From Elmis aenea (taxonomy: Eukaryota > Arthropoda > Insecta > Coleoptera > Elmidae), in NCBI GenBank assembly GCA_947652605.1, contig OX393577.1:66922108-66986107 (forward strand): DNA of 64,000 nt. The letters are read 5' to 3'. This document shows positions 1 to 11,183 of this stretch, one piece after another; position 1 is the first letter of the stretch, and each line of letters starts with the position of its first letter. The notes under the pieces are model-generated. The model did no database searches and was not told the origin of the DNA. It was given only the letters and a program-made list of their open reading frames with translations. The position numbers were made by a program, and so were the translations under genes.

Positions 1-56
1 ATGGTTCTTAATGTTAAGCTTTAAATGGATATGATATTAAACGCAACCAAAATTAA

Positions 57-622
57 CAGGGGTTTGGAGCGGAGCGCGGAGCTGGAGCGCGGAGCAGTGG
101 AGCAATGGGTTTTTGCCCGGAGCGGGAGCGGAGCCCGGAGCAAATAATGTTGATTGCTCCACTGCTCCACTTTACTATTATAAACTACAATTTTTTTTTT
201 TTTATGAATTATTCTCATGGGTATAGTATTTAATAAAATTATAAATAAACTAAATTTGATTTTTTTGAAGTAAAGTTATTATAATGTAACTTTTCTGAAT
301 ATTAATTTTCATTATTTTGTATTTGAATTTTGAAGAATTTTAAAGAACTTTTTTTTCTTTTTTAACTTTTGAAGATCAATAATTTGTTCATTTATTTAAC
401 TTCACTTGTTTCTTAGGGTCAAATATTGTAATTTTTGGTCCATTTCCACATATCTCATAAAATTTTAGCGTTGTTTTAAAAAACAAATTTTTAAATAAAA
501 AAACTTATTTTATTAATATCTGGAGCACGGAGCGGAGCGGGAGCGGAGCTGGAGGAGGCATCTTGATGCCGGAGCGGAGCTGGAGCGGAGCAACTAAAAA
601 ATTGGACTGCTCCAAACCCCTG
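57..622. mobile_element. Non-autonomous hAT MITE with GGAGC subterminal arrays
   Basis: Terminal inverted repeats of at least 14 bp (CAGGGGTTTGGAGC at 57; its complement ending at 622) are flanked by a perfect 8-bp direct duplication, AAAATTAA, at 49-56 and 623-630. An 8-bp duplication plus a CAG-type end is the signature of the hAT superfamily. Both ends carry dense GGAGC/GCTCC repeats (about 62-170 and 521-615), while the middle is very AT-rich and has no coding capacity. In known hAT elements such subterminal repeats are transposase binding sites; that role here is inferred. The intact duplication suggests a fairly recent insertion. Confidence 0.88.
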
Positions 623-687
623 AAAATTAACAATGAATTTAAAAAAAAATATTGGATGTGCCAATTTCTAAATTGCAGAGAAACAGT

Positions 688-831
688 AATGGTGCCTGTC
701 CACGCGAGAGTAAACTACTCTCGATAGCAGCGTCGCCAAGGATACAGCCCCTGAGAGTAACTCGCGATTGGCTGTATCCTTGGCGACGCTGCTATCGAGA
801 GTTGTTTACTCTCAGGTGGACAGGCACCATT
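688..831. repeat. 144-bp hairpin (foldback MITE)
   Basis: Left arm 688-749 and right arm 770-831 are reverse complements over about 62 bp with only a few mismatches, separated by a loop of about 20 bp. The outer ends begin AATGGTGCCTGTCCAC. It is GC-richer than its surroundings and has no coding capacity. A target duplication is not clear. Best read as a very short foldback transposable element or a recently inverted-duplicated segment. Confidence 0.8.
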
Positions 832-2209
832 TTAAATCTAGTGCAGGCCCTGAATTATTTTATTTTTAAATTAGACGATGATTAAAACTGTTCTAATAGA
901 GGAAACAAGTTAACTGGTAATAAAGGGTTGTATAATTACTAAATTACCCACCGACATCAACTTTGCATGCTCTGGAAAACTTTCCTATTTAACAACGCCA
1001 AGAAGCACAACACGAAATAATTTCCATAACTAACAATATATTGTCAGTTGTCCAAGCATATCATAATACTCCAATACAGACGTATAACATAGCATATGTT
1101 ATACGATACTGAAACGTGTTCAACAAAATTTGATATATGGCGGTATTTTATTCTAGGTTGTACTTGACAAAGTGGTTCCGTTTTATACTGCACGTATTGT
1201 AATTCTTATTTGTAGTGACGGCATGGTAACACAAACGGCCATTCTGCGAAAAACAGCACGGCACGAGCTCAAAATTTTATTCAAATCCTCACAATACATC
1301 CAAAAACAAAAGCAATATATGTCAGGAGCCGACGTCACACGGTCATAACGAATTTATCTTGAGGGCATGGCTTTCGTTGATCATTTTACATCGCTAGACG
1401 TTGATTGTCTTTGATCGGCGTGTATTTGTCATTATCCTAACTTCCTTCGCTTACATTTCGGAGTCATTCGAATCGATAACGAATTGTCGCGTCTAGTGAG
1501 CGCGTTTTGAAATGAGATTATTACGTTGTGCGAGTGCTACCTGGAAAAACAATTCGATTCGGGGCAACACACAGCAATCAAAGAATTATTTTCATTTTGC
1601 TTCTTGCAGTCATTCTGGGGAAGTGTTGTTCAAACTTATTCAATCAAGAAACGCCTTTTTCTTTGATGTATATTAGCAGCAAAGTGTTATGAATTTCTCT
1701 GGCACAAACATTTTTTGTATTGTTCATAACGAAAAGTGTTTTTAATCTTAACAAAAAAATAATTCAATATTGCTAAAACAACTTTCAGAAGCAACAAACA
1801 ACGTCGTAAGCAATATTATGTCCACATTCTGAGGCGAGAACAATTAAAAATGTCAATCCTAGAAGTCTTTAATAACTCCGGGTTAAACGAGACGATGACA
1901 AATTTGGGGCGTAACCAAGGAATTTAATATATTTGGAAGTACCGGAAAGAGAACCCAAAACTTGCAACAACTTCTGGGCGAGCTGTCAACGATTAAACCA
2001 AGCTCAACGAGAAACGAGGGCAATTTTTTTGTTGCTAATGAGAAAAAGTTTGTTACAAAAAAAAAATTCGGCTTCTGTACTGAATATTGGACAGTTTGAA
2101 CTATTAAAAATCAATGAACTTATGACTAAACTGAAAATAATTAGACTTGCTTTAATTAATATTTTTTATTTCCATTTGCAAATTACCACACATTTAAGTA
2201 TGAGGTATA
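832..2209. other. Unassigned sequence
   Basis: No gene or repeat was recognised. About 1330-1560 is less AT-rich than the flanks and looks unique. A 111-codon open frame at 1933-2268 has no recognisable domain and runs into the LINE that follows. Confidence 0.4.
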
Positions 2210-4240
2210 TTGACAAAAAACAAGGAAATATATTTATGTTTTATAGACTTGAACAAAGCATTCTATAAAATTAAAAGGAAAGAAGTACGGAGGGGTCTAA
2301 GAAGAAAGGGAATAGAAATGGAAACAATCGACATAATAAACGCGATGTACGAAAAAATGTTGAATATTGTAAGAACCCAAAATGAAGAATCGGAAGAGTT
2401 TGAAACAAAAAAAGGCTTAAAACAAGGATGCGTGCTCAGCCCATTATTATTCTCAGTAGTCATAGATGAGGTAATTAAAGAAGTAAAACAAAGGCAACTG
2501 GAAAAAGAAAAAAATAAACATTACTGAACTGATGTTCGCACACGACATGGTCTTAGTCGCGGAAACAGAAAAGAATCTGCAAAATAATCTAGAAACTAAC
2601 CAAAAATTACAACCATGTAGTAGTTTGAATAGAATGACGGGATAGTGGTCCTTAGGTTTATAAAGAAAACTCTTTACATCAGCTAAATATTTCGGATCTT
2701 TATTTGATCCTTCATCGGTAGCGATGAGCGAGGATGTTTGAAAGCAACAAACAGGTGAACATTAAAAAAAATTTTTTCCGAACATGAAATGGTTTAAAAT
2801 TGATGAAAGTACCTCACTAAAATTTGCCCGAACCAATAATCGTCGACACATGTGCCTTCTCTTGAATAAAAACAAATAAAATTTGAAAAATTGAAAATTG
2901 AAGCCATAAAGAGAAATCAACATGTGGATTCGTTGAAAATCCGTCACTATATCCCCAGGACAGATCAACATCCAACAAACAAAAGGTACGAAGGATGATG
3001 TCGAACACAATAAAAGCCCACGACGGCACGATCCAAACAGCCAACACATAATTAATTTAGATTAAAACAGATTCATTATAGCGTGGCAACCATCGCTTCT
3101 TGATGTGCAGAATCAGCCGTCGTGGGCTTTTATTGTGTTCGACATCATCCTTCGTACATTTTGTTTGTTGGATGTTGATCTGTCCTGGGGATATAGTGAC
3201 GGATTTTCAACGAATCCACATGTTGATTTTCTCTTTATGGCTTCAATTTTCAATTTTTCAAATTTTATTTGTTTTTATTCAAGAGAAGGCACATGTGTCG
3301 ACGATTATTGGTTCGGGCAAATTTTAGTGAGGTACTTCCATCAATTTTAAACCATTTCATCTTCGGAATTTTTTTTTTTTAATGTTCACCTGTTTGTTGC
3401 TTTCAAACATCCTCGCTCATCGCTACCGATGAAGGATCAAATAAAGATCCGAAATATTTAGCTGATGTAAAGAGTTTTCTTTATAAACCTAAGGACCACT
3501 ATCCCGTCATTCTATTCAAAATCTAGAAACTCTTGGTCAAGAATTGGAAAAAATTAATATGAAAATAAATACCGAAAAAACTAAAACTATGATCGTTACA
3601 ACAGAGAACAAACGACATAACATCACTGTAAATGGGCTTAGGTTGGAACAGGTAGAAAGCTTTAAATATTTTGGAGCGATCATAGAAAAAAATAGAGGAA
3701 GGGACAAGGAAATAAGCAAAAGGACAGGAAATGTGGGAAGAATATTTAACAATATAAGAACAACATTATTTGGAGATAGAGAAGTCCTAAAACGAACAAA
3801 AGTTGAAGTGGTCAAAAGAGGTAGTAACTCCGGCATTTTTATACGGACGTGAAACGTGGACACTCACAAATAAAAATAGTAGCTGTGTAAATCCAGCAGA
3901 AATGGGTTTTCTAAGAAAAATCCAAGGAAAAACGAAAAAGAGAATCAGAAATGAAGCATAAAGAGAACAATTAAAGATAAAATCAGTTGAAACAAAAATA
4001 CAAGAAACACAGCTGAACTGGTTGGGTCACCTTTATAGGATTAAGGAAGAAAGAATAATCAGAAAAGCATATGAAGCAAGATCACAGAGAAAAAACAAAG
4101 AGGTAAACCGAAAAAAACCTGGTAAGACGAAGTTAAAATAGCAGCAACGGATAGAACCATCAAATGGGAAGACATGGAAAAAAGTCAGCACAACACAACT
4201 TAACTGTCCTACACCTAACAGTGGACTCATGACTAAATAA
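2210..4240 (+). pseudogene. Non-LTR retrotransposon reverse transcriptase, broken and 5'-truncated
   Basis: The first part (2210-2527) reads as reverse transcriptase: FIDLNKAF, with the residue after AF now Tyr instead of the usual Asp, then GLKQGCVLSPLLF. After a stop, ELMFAHDMVLVAE is a decayed FADD catalytic box. A foldback element then interrupts the frame at NLET. The frame resumes at 3532 (LGQELEKINMKIN; FKYFGAIIE) and shifts frame near 3820 into LYGRETWTLTNK and the usual LINE C-terminal stretch (LNWLGHLYRI) to about 4230. The 5' half (ORF1, endonuclease) is missing. Several stops and frameshifts make it non-functional. The clade is not resolved; the family resembles the endonuclease/RT LINEs common in insects. 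Confidence 0.85.
2598..3519. mobile_element. Foldback element inserted in the LINE RT
   Basis: Left arm 2624-3026 and right arm 3117-3520 are near-perfect reverse complements of about 400 bp; the unpaired centre is about 90 bp. The host sequence AATCTAGAAACT occurs at both junctions (2586-2597 and 3520-3531), a 12-bp target duplication; joining across it restores the RT reading NLETLGQ. About 26 bp at the left end lie outside the palindrome. The arms hold open frames on both strands with no known domain; they are mirror images of one another and are not called as genes. A long and unrounded duplication fits a retroelement such as Penelope better than a cut-and-paste transposon. Confidence 0.85.
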
Positions 4241-5439
4241 ATGATAAATTGTTTGGAAACGGATTAGTACCAATCACTCTATGTTGTGTAAAGGCTTAAA
4301 AAAAATTAAATTGCTCACAGCAAAAGGTCAAACATACAGAAGACAATATCCTAAACATCAAGCTACAATTTGCAAAATTACCTTTCGTTAAAATTAGTAC
4401 CACTTGTTAAATGGCACATTAATTATCTAAAGTTTTGCGTGGGAAGTTCTTCCTCCGCAAAAAAAAAATGTGATTCGCAACTGTTGAATTGCGAACATCA
4501 ACGCAAACAAGTGAAAGTTTTGTCTATCAAAACTGTTTTAATAAGTCGACTCTAGTGTCCAAATTTAATGCCATTCAAGTGATGTAAATGTCAACCACAT
4601 TAAACTGTAGCTTAACAAACTTTCATTTTCACGGCAAATTCAAATATCACTGTGTTGACTTTATTTATTACTCTAATTACGGACTTAATGCAAGCCAAAT
4701 ATTATCCGAGGTAGATTTTCAGTTTGTTTTACCTCTGAACGACGAATAAGATTCGACAAATATTAAGTGCGTTACGCATTGTTATTTTACGGCACGCAAT
4801 TAAACAAGCGTGATATTTTCAAGTTAAATTGTGTCTCATGTTGAATTACCGACATTTACGGCCGTTAAACCCGAGATTATTGCCGGAGATCGTTAAAAAC
4901 AATTGCATTAAAATTAAAAACACACGTTTAGGACTTGGGCGGGATAATGCTACGGTGGTGCAAAAATGTTTCCGTTTTTCATGTAGTGTTTTATTGTTGT
5001 CTACCTAGCTATGAAAGAAATCACGTAGAAGAACCAGAAAATAATTATTTATTTGCATAAATTGATACACTTAATTCAACATTTCTCGAGTGGCGCATCC
5101 CTTTCAAGAAAAATTCTTCGAAGGCTCCTCACAATAGCCATGAACAGCTATTTTTAGCACATAATTTGCTGTAAATATTCTGCCCCCAAGATTTTATTTT
5201 AGATTTCCAAACAAAAAAGTCACAGGGTGCTAAGTTGGATTACGCGATTACAGCCAGAACATTGCGTGCTTTAGGGACCCTGCAACTGTCTAAAAACAGA
5301 TTCTTTAGTCGCCACGATAAAGACCATTTCTTTCAAACTTTTAATCGACTTCAAATATACCTCTTCAATAATTTTGATACATTTTTTCGTATATTCAATA
5401 AGCACTCCTTCTTACTAACTTACTAACTTTTTTATCCGG
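4241..5439. other. Unassigned AT-rich sequence
   Basis: No coding, RNA or repeat feature was recognised. Short open frames at 4370-4555 and 5235-5426 show no known motif. Confidence 0.4.
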
Positions 5440-7036
5440 ACCTGTTCTACCTTTCAGTGTAGAGGGTTTGGAGTTAAGTTTTGCCTTTTTTTGCACAAGC
5501 TTTTCCACTTTTTTTGTCCTTTGCAACCTCAATGGTAAAGTTCTACTCACTCTCTTTATTTGTTAAAATATCAGACACTTGATTACCCCATGTTTTTCTA
5601 GGACGTCCTTATATCATTTTCTTGATCCTAACTTTCCATACTTTCCTTGCTGTTCTTGTGTCCTGCATCCTCACCATCTATCCCTACCAACTTAATTGTT
5701 TTCTTTCTATTTCTTCAACCAATTCTTCTTCCTCATCTGTTCCACACACCTAATTTCCAATCCTTAAACTTCTTTTCCTGTCCCTTGCCTTGCCCTTCAT
5801 CTTGATTGTAGCATCTAGGCCAATCTAGGGGATCCGTTAGTTTTTTTACTAATTTCTTTGTTTCGTTGTTTTTCTGTAGATCATTTAATTCCTCTTTTCA
5901 TTTCACTACAGTCTTATGTATTATAATTTTCTGATATCCAATTTTTACCTTGTTTCCCTTTTGTCTTACTAATTGTGGTCTTTTTCTGACCATGTATGTG
6001 TAAAAATTTGGCGGAAGCGCTTACACGTGGCGATGTTCTTCGTAAAATTCCAAGTCAAAAATCTTAATACGAAAATGTTGTACCATGCTTGCTGTGTCTG
6101 CAAGAGGTCCTCAAAGTTTTGACATTTAGTTCTTTAATAAGCGTTATTATTTAATACTTGCAAATGAAAAAGCTGCAATTTGGAATAAAAATAAATTTCG
6201 AATAGTATTTTTTTCCTAGATATTGTGTTCTTCCTTTCAAAAATTGGTGTTGAAAATATGTAAATCACTGATTTTAATGAAAATAATACCAATAGCAACA
6301 TTGTCATTAGCTGTCATCTCTGTTTTTCTTGTAATTATTTCTAGTTTGTGTTTTACGATACCCAAAAGTTTGCAGCTATGTTTACGAACTAAAGGCTTTC
6401 AGTTCGAACAAAAATTGTAAATACCTAAGTAAAAATTTATTGCTGATAAAAAAATGTCCAAACACAAATCAATGTATGCAATGTTGCCAACTTTTTTTTC
6501 TTTAAATGGTTCCTGAGGCCATAGGAAGCATGGTACGACATTTTTGTATCAAGATTTTCGACTTAGAATTTTACGAAGAACATCGTCACATGTAGCGCTT
6601 CTGCCAATTTATACACACCCTGTATATTATTTCCAATACATACAGTTCTGTATTTTTTCGTTGCTCTCAGTTTCTGATTATTTTCCGTTTTTCTTCGCAG
6701 GTTTCAATTTCCAGAACATTTTTTTTTCTTCCTTTTTCACTACTCCTTTTATCTTAACTTCTAGTTTTAAACTGGCTCTCATGTAATTTTCCATTTGTTT
6801 TACCAGTTGTCGATTTTCCTCTGCTTTTATATCTAGCCCAGTTACCACTGTTTTACTTTTCCTCTTGTTTTTGTCCAAATTTTCTACTTTGTTTTGTAAT
6901 ATATTTAATCTGTTTTTATTTGTGCGTTTTCTTTCTTCACGTTCTTGATTTCCTGAAAGTACTCCTTATGTCCTTCTTTAATTCCCTTCATTTCTTGCAT
7001 ACGTCTTTTAATCATGACTACTAATTCATCCATTTA
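5440..7036 (-). pseudogene. Rearranged non-LTR retrotransposon relic (minus strand)
   Basis: Reading the minus strand from 7036, a Lys/Glu-rich coiled-coil stretch starts MDELVVMIKRRMQEMKG and continues with KQMENYMRASLKLE, typical of the region before the endonuclease in one LINE group. After an inserted foldback the frame continues near 5990-5740 (KKLVKKLTDPLDW) and then jumps straight to the LINE C-terminus near 5690-5460 (MVRMQDTRTARKVWKV; GRPRKTWGNQVSDIL; AKDKKKWKSL-like). The endonuclease core and most of the reverse transcriptase are absent, so this is an internally deleted copy with frameshifts and stops. It is probably the same LINE group as 2210-4240, in opposite orientation. Confidence 0.7.
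5985..6630. mobile_element. Foldback/MITE with ~115-bp inverted arms
   Basis: About 5995-6110 and 6515-6625 are inverted copies; shared blocks include GAAGCGCT, GATGTTCTTCGTAAAATTC and GTACCATGCTT. The right end carries ACACCCTGTAT, a terminus seen on many short elements in this window. The interior (about 400 bp) is AT-rich and non-coding. It splits the minus-strand LINE relic, so it is younger than that relic. Confidence 0.7.
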
Positions 7037-7074
7037 AGTAACGCCAGTATCCTTTTGAGGAAACCTCTACATCA

Positions 7075-7300
7075 CTGATATTATAATAATAATAATAAGA
7101 AATCTTTATTTAGCTTTTAGCTAATTTTACATTATCTTAATTCTGCTTATATTTATTTGTACATATTTTCTTAACTATTAAATCTTAACACTATTTTTCA
7201 CATATTCGAAACATAGTTTTTTAAAATTTGATATGGAAGTTGTTTGTTTAATTTCCACAGGTAATTATATGCGTGATTATTGATTATATATCACTTTATG
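7075..7300 (-). mobile_element. 5'-truncated LINE 3' end with TTA tail
   Basis: On the minus strand the sequence reads NHAYNYLWKLNKQLPYQILKN, resembling the last residues of LINE reverse transcriptases (LW..LP..IL), followed by stops, an AATAAA signal, and a (TTA)n microsatellite tail at 7078-7100. Simple-repeat tails of this kind are normal for several LINE clades. Only about 200 bp remain. Confidence 0.55.
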
Positions 7301-7890
7301 GGCTTTTGGAATTAAACCGTTTTGCACCAATAGTGTGCAGAACTCCTTCTTCGTATCAAAAAACAATTGCTTTTAGTTTTCCGACCAAAGACTGGCTTTT
7401 TTCGGGGAGGCAAACCTTTGTGAAGCCACAATATATATGCTTATGCAATGCAAACCCTAATTATTTTATCATAAACAATCTATATTTCGATTTTAACAAG
7501 TTAAGACTTCTAAGCGCACTGGTAATAAGCTAATTCGTTTTGCTTTGTAAATATAATAAAAATAAACATCACTTTAAAAATTATTTTGCCTCACCCTAAC
7601 TAATATGTGGGTTGGATTCATATTGGTTTTATGTTTATTCTAAAATATGTAAAAGGACTGTTTTGCTGTATTTGGATTTACATAATTAGCGACCGTATTT
7701 ATACAGGAACAGCCTACGCAAACTAAAAATGATTATTTGCACGCAAACTGACCTTTGAGAGTTCTGTTTGTATTATTAACATAAAACTCCATAGGTTGTG
7801 CGTTGATTAAACAAACCCACTGACATTTTTATAAGCGTAATTAGTATCCATAAATAAAATTACAGCAACCAATAACATTCAAAAACATTT
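7301..7890. other. Unassigned sequence
   Basis: An 86-codon frame at 7273-7533 has no recognisable motif. Nothing else was seen. Confidence 0.35.
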
Positions 7891-7891
7891 T

Positions 7892-8030
7892 GCACTGTAA
7901 GGCACAAGACAAGTCAAACATAATTGCTCTGATAAATAAAATAAAATAAAATGTAAAATGCACAGTAGGGCGGACACACGAAAAGTCAAAGACAATTGCT
8001 CAATTAAATAAATAATAGATAAAAAAGTTT
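7892..8030. repeat. Two diverged ~68-bp tandem units
   Basis: The stretch from GCACTGTAAGGCA (7892) is repeated from GCACAGTAGGGCG (about 7960). Both units share an AAGTCAAA...AATTGCTC core and end in a run of AAATAAA-type repeats. Confidence 0.45.
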
Positions 8031-8106
8031 TATATCGTAGCTGTCTCTACAAAGCATCAACCGAAACAGAAAAAAATACCTGCATAGCGGAAACTGATTA
8101 ACAATT

Positions 8107-8379
8107 AATAGCAATTGAAGACCTTGGTGCAAGAAAGGGATATGTGCAAAAAAGTAAAAAAATAAGACTTGTACAGAAATGGATTTTAAAATTTGCGCTT
8201 TTCATATGGTGCAAATGTGGGATAAGTAGGGTTTAGAAAAATAATTTTTATAAGCCCTACTTATCCCACATTTTCACCATATGAAAAGCGCTTATTTTAA
8301 AACCCATTTCTGTACAAGTTTTTTTTTTTTACATTTTTGCACATATCCCCTTCTTGCACTAAGGTCTTCAATTGCTATT
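8107..8379. repeat. 273-bp foldback MITE
   Basis: Arms 8107-8231 and 8253-8379 are inverted copies (outer end AATAGCAATTGAAGACC; inner end GGATAAGTAGGG) with a loop of about 22 bp. No coding capacity. A target duplication is not evident. Confidence 0.8.
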
Positions 8380-9389
8380 CGAAGACATTCTAATAACCTT
8401 TTAAAATTATTTATTCGGGAACAATTATAAAGTAATTGGCTTAAAACCTCAATTTAAAGCCATTCAGAAACAGTTTAAGACCAACATTGATTGTTAAATT
8501 TGTATGTTTTAGTAAGTAATAGAAAAAACTTAATTATTAAAAAAAAAGGAAGTTTAAGAGTTTAATTACATTCCAGTATAATTGTTCGTACAGTTATCAA
8601 AAAGTCTTTTGTAGAAATGCTAAATTAGTCCCAATTAAACAAACCTGTATTGATATTACTTTCTGGATGTTTTAAACAACAAAATACTTTAGGAAATAAA
8701 TTTGTTTTTTTTTTTAATATTAAGCAGTACAAAAAATGTAGTAATATTAACGTGTTAAAACATTTTTATCCGCTAATACAACAAAAAGATTATAGCTTAT
8801 CGCACACAGCAGGTGTAATAATTAATATCATTAATTAAATGTTTAAGCTTTCAGTTCGCAAAGAAGGTGCTCAAAATACTCTCCTTTGCTTTCAATATCA
8901 ACTTGATAGCCGAGCATTAATGAAGAGCTGGCAACTTTTCACAAAGTTGCTAAAAGTAAACAAGTTCAATAAGATGGAAGTTAATGACTTAATAATTTTA
9001 AATAAACTTGGACGTGTGAGTCAATTTACATGAAAATATCAAACATTTTCTCAACATATCGGTTGCATTATAAACAGTGCAAACGTTTCGACATTATCAA
9101 TGTATCTGCTTATAAACAAAAATGCATTTAAATCGCTTTACAAGTATTACAATAAAAGGTTTTTAGGAATGAACTGTAACAAAAATAGGCAACTCACTTT
9201 TATCTTTTCGACGAAATTAAATCTAATGTTACATGTCGTGCTTAAATATTTTAAGCAATCACAGATCTGTGTTTGCTATCAGTTAAGAAAACAAAAAAAA
9301 TATATATATATATGTTTGTACATGGCACGAATTCATTCTCTGTGGTATATTGGAATATTTTATGGTGCACTTATATTATTTTTTACTCA
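8380..9389. other. Unassigned AT-rich sequence
   Basis: Open frames at 8650-8838, 8839-9033 and 9100-9399 are AT-driven and have no recognisable domains. A short (AT)n run lies near 9299-9312. Confidence 0.35.
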
Positions 9390-9790
9390 AAAACTGTAGG
9401 TTTTACGAAAAAAACTATAAATTAAAAAAAGTTTCTAAATAAAGCAAGCTTTCAAAAAAGAATTCTTTCTTTGCAAAATTTCAACCCACCACAAAGTTCT
9501 GATCAAAAAACCAACAGAGGTCGCACTTTTCAGCCCCCTGTGAATGTGGGAGATGATTAAAAATATTATGGGAAACCTTTTAATAAGTATTAAACATCTA
9601 CCAAATATTATTTTTCTACATTAATCCAAATTTGAGAAATAAAGTAAAAACCTAATTTTACCGATCCTTTTTAGGGAGGTGTAACTCCGAAAGAAGACGT
9701 CTAAGGAAAAAAAATGCATAAAAGACCTCCCTTAATTGTCGATAAGGAATCACCTCCGGAATGTTTTCGCAATATTTAACAAACACCCTG
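9390..9790 (+). repeat. Dispersed repeat A, copy 1
   Basis: Homologous in the same orientation to 24760-25115. Shared blocks include AAAAAACCAACAG.GGTCGCA, a CCCCxTGTxAA segment and AATTTGAGAAATAAA. It ends near an ACACCCTGTAT terminus at about 9783. Diverged and non-coding. Confidence 0.65.
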
Positions 9791-10240
9791 TATAATAATA
9801 CTGGTCTAGTATTTCTACAAGAGCTTCTTCATAAAAAAATATAGATAATTTTTAGTTAAAATTATTCAGTGATCAATTAATTGCTCTTAAAAATGACAGC
9901 ATTTTGAAATACATTTACTATTTTTTTAACCTGCATAAACCCATGAATAACATACACAAATGAAACAGATGACATATCCCTGATCAATAATATTTTCGTT
10001 TTTATAAATTATTAATTATATCAAATTATGTATACTCATCTAGCATTTCTATAAGAGATTCTTTATTATAGGGATCAGTAATGTGTAATTACTTAATCAG
10101 TATTACATATTTTTATGAATCAACCAATCACTCAAATAATTCAAGCATTTTAAATAACAACTTTTTTGGCCCCGGAAACTCAAAACTTACCGTTGAAACT
10201 CAATTTTTATTTTCAAAATTTGCACGAAATAGGTTAAATA

Positions 10241-10524
10241 CCAGGTGTAAATGAACTCTGGCACACCCTCTTTTTTCCTTTAGTTTTGATTTTGGATAAA
10301 TAAGATTTTAGACACATGATATGTGTAAAAAATCAGATATTTTGAGCACATGCACACAATTGTTTCACTTCCGGTTTCGCCGGAAATGACCTTAACTTTG
10401 TAATTTTAAATGGAACGGCCAGTATATTTTTACATTTTTGGGAAGAGAAAGATATTTTGAGTACAATAGCATCATTTTGGTTAATTTTAATAACCTCAAA
10501 TAGCCAGAGTTGATTTACACCTGG
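10241..10524. mobile_element. 284-bp MITE related to the 55.7-kb foldback
   Basis: Inverted ends of about 24 bp (CCAGGTGTAAATGAACTCTGG at the left, its complement ending at 10524) are flanked by TA on both sides (10239-10240; 10525-10526), as for Tc1/mariner insertions. The body carries the same CACTTCCGGTTTCGCCGG block and GTAAAATGGAAC-type block found in both arms of the element at 55737-57034, so it is a shortened relative. Confidence 0.75.
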
Positions 10525-10738
10525 TATTGCAGATTTTCTTAAATTTGGATTTGGTGCCAAAAAAATTAAAAAAATTATTTTTATTTACGAATTCTTACTT
10601 TTAAAGAGAAAACTTGGATTTTGTTAATAAAACATAAAAGCATTATGATTTAACAATAACTATTTACAAGTTTATGTGACGATTTGCCGCTATGCACCCT
10701 GCTACAGCCACGCTACAGCCAAGTATTTGCGTCTATAA

Positions 10739-11180
10739 AGCCTAGTTTTCATTAGTAGAGTTAGCGGTAGAGTAGCTTGGCAAGTATTAACTATCCTTGC
10801 AACTCTACCAATGTAAACGCGATTGGTAGAGTAGAGTACGAGATCTTGGTAGAGTAGAGTAAGCTAGCACGGTGGGATAGTTAACTCTACTCGCCTTCTC
10901 CCACCACCGATTTTACTCTACTCTACCGGCACTATACCAATGAAAACGGGTTTGGACAGCGTTGGTAAAGTAGAGTGTATTTTTCACAGCAAAACGACGA
11001 CGGCTAATGTTCATTGTTGTGATTGTAATGTGTCAGGGTGTCACTGTATAACTATCACTATCACATAATTTTACATTTGCGTGTGAACGGTTACTCTACC
11101 AAATCCGGTAGAGTAGAGTAGTTTGGATAAATAGTATGCTAGTACACTCTACCGCTAACTCTACTAATGAAAACTAGGCT
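10739..11180. mobile_element. Twin MITE, copy 1 (TAA target sites)
   Basis: Ends are AGCCTAGTTTTCATTAGTAG and its complement, flanked by TAA at 10736-10738 and 11181-11183. A 3-bp TAA target duplication points to PIF/Harbinger. The ends and interior contain many GGTAGAGTAGAGTA-type repeats in both orientations. No coding capacity; 442 bp. Confidence 0.82.
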
Positions 11181-11183
11181 TAA

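Noticed and set aside
1933..2268. 111-codon frame before the LINE
   Set aside because: No domain; AT-driven, and it overlaps the RT frame in another phase.
2762..3350. Several 75-95 codon frames on both strands
   Set aside because: They are mirror translations of the two arms of the foldback and have no known domain.
10333..10560. 75-codon minus frame
   Set aside because: Lies within the MITE; matches non-coding arm sequence at 55.7 kb.
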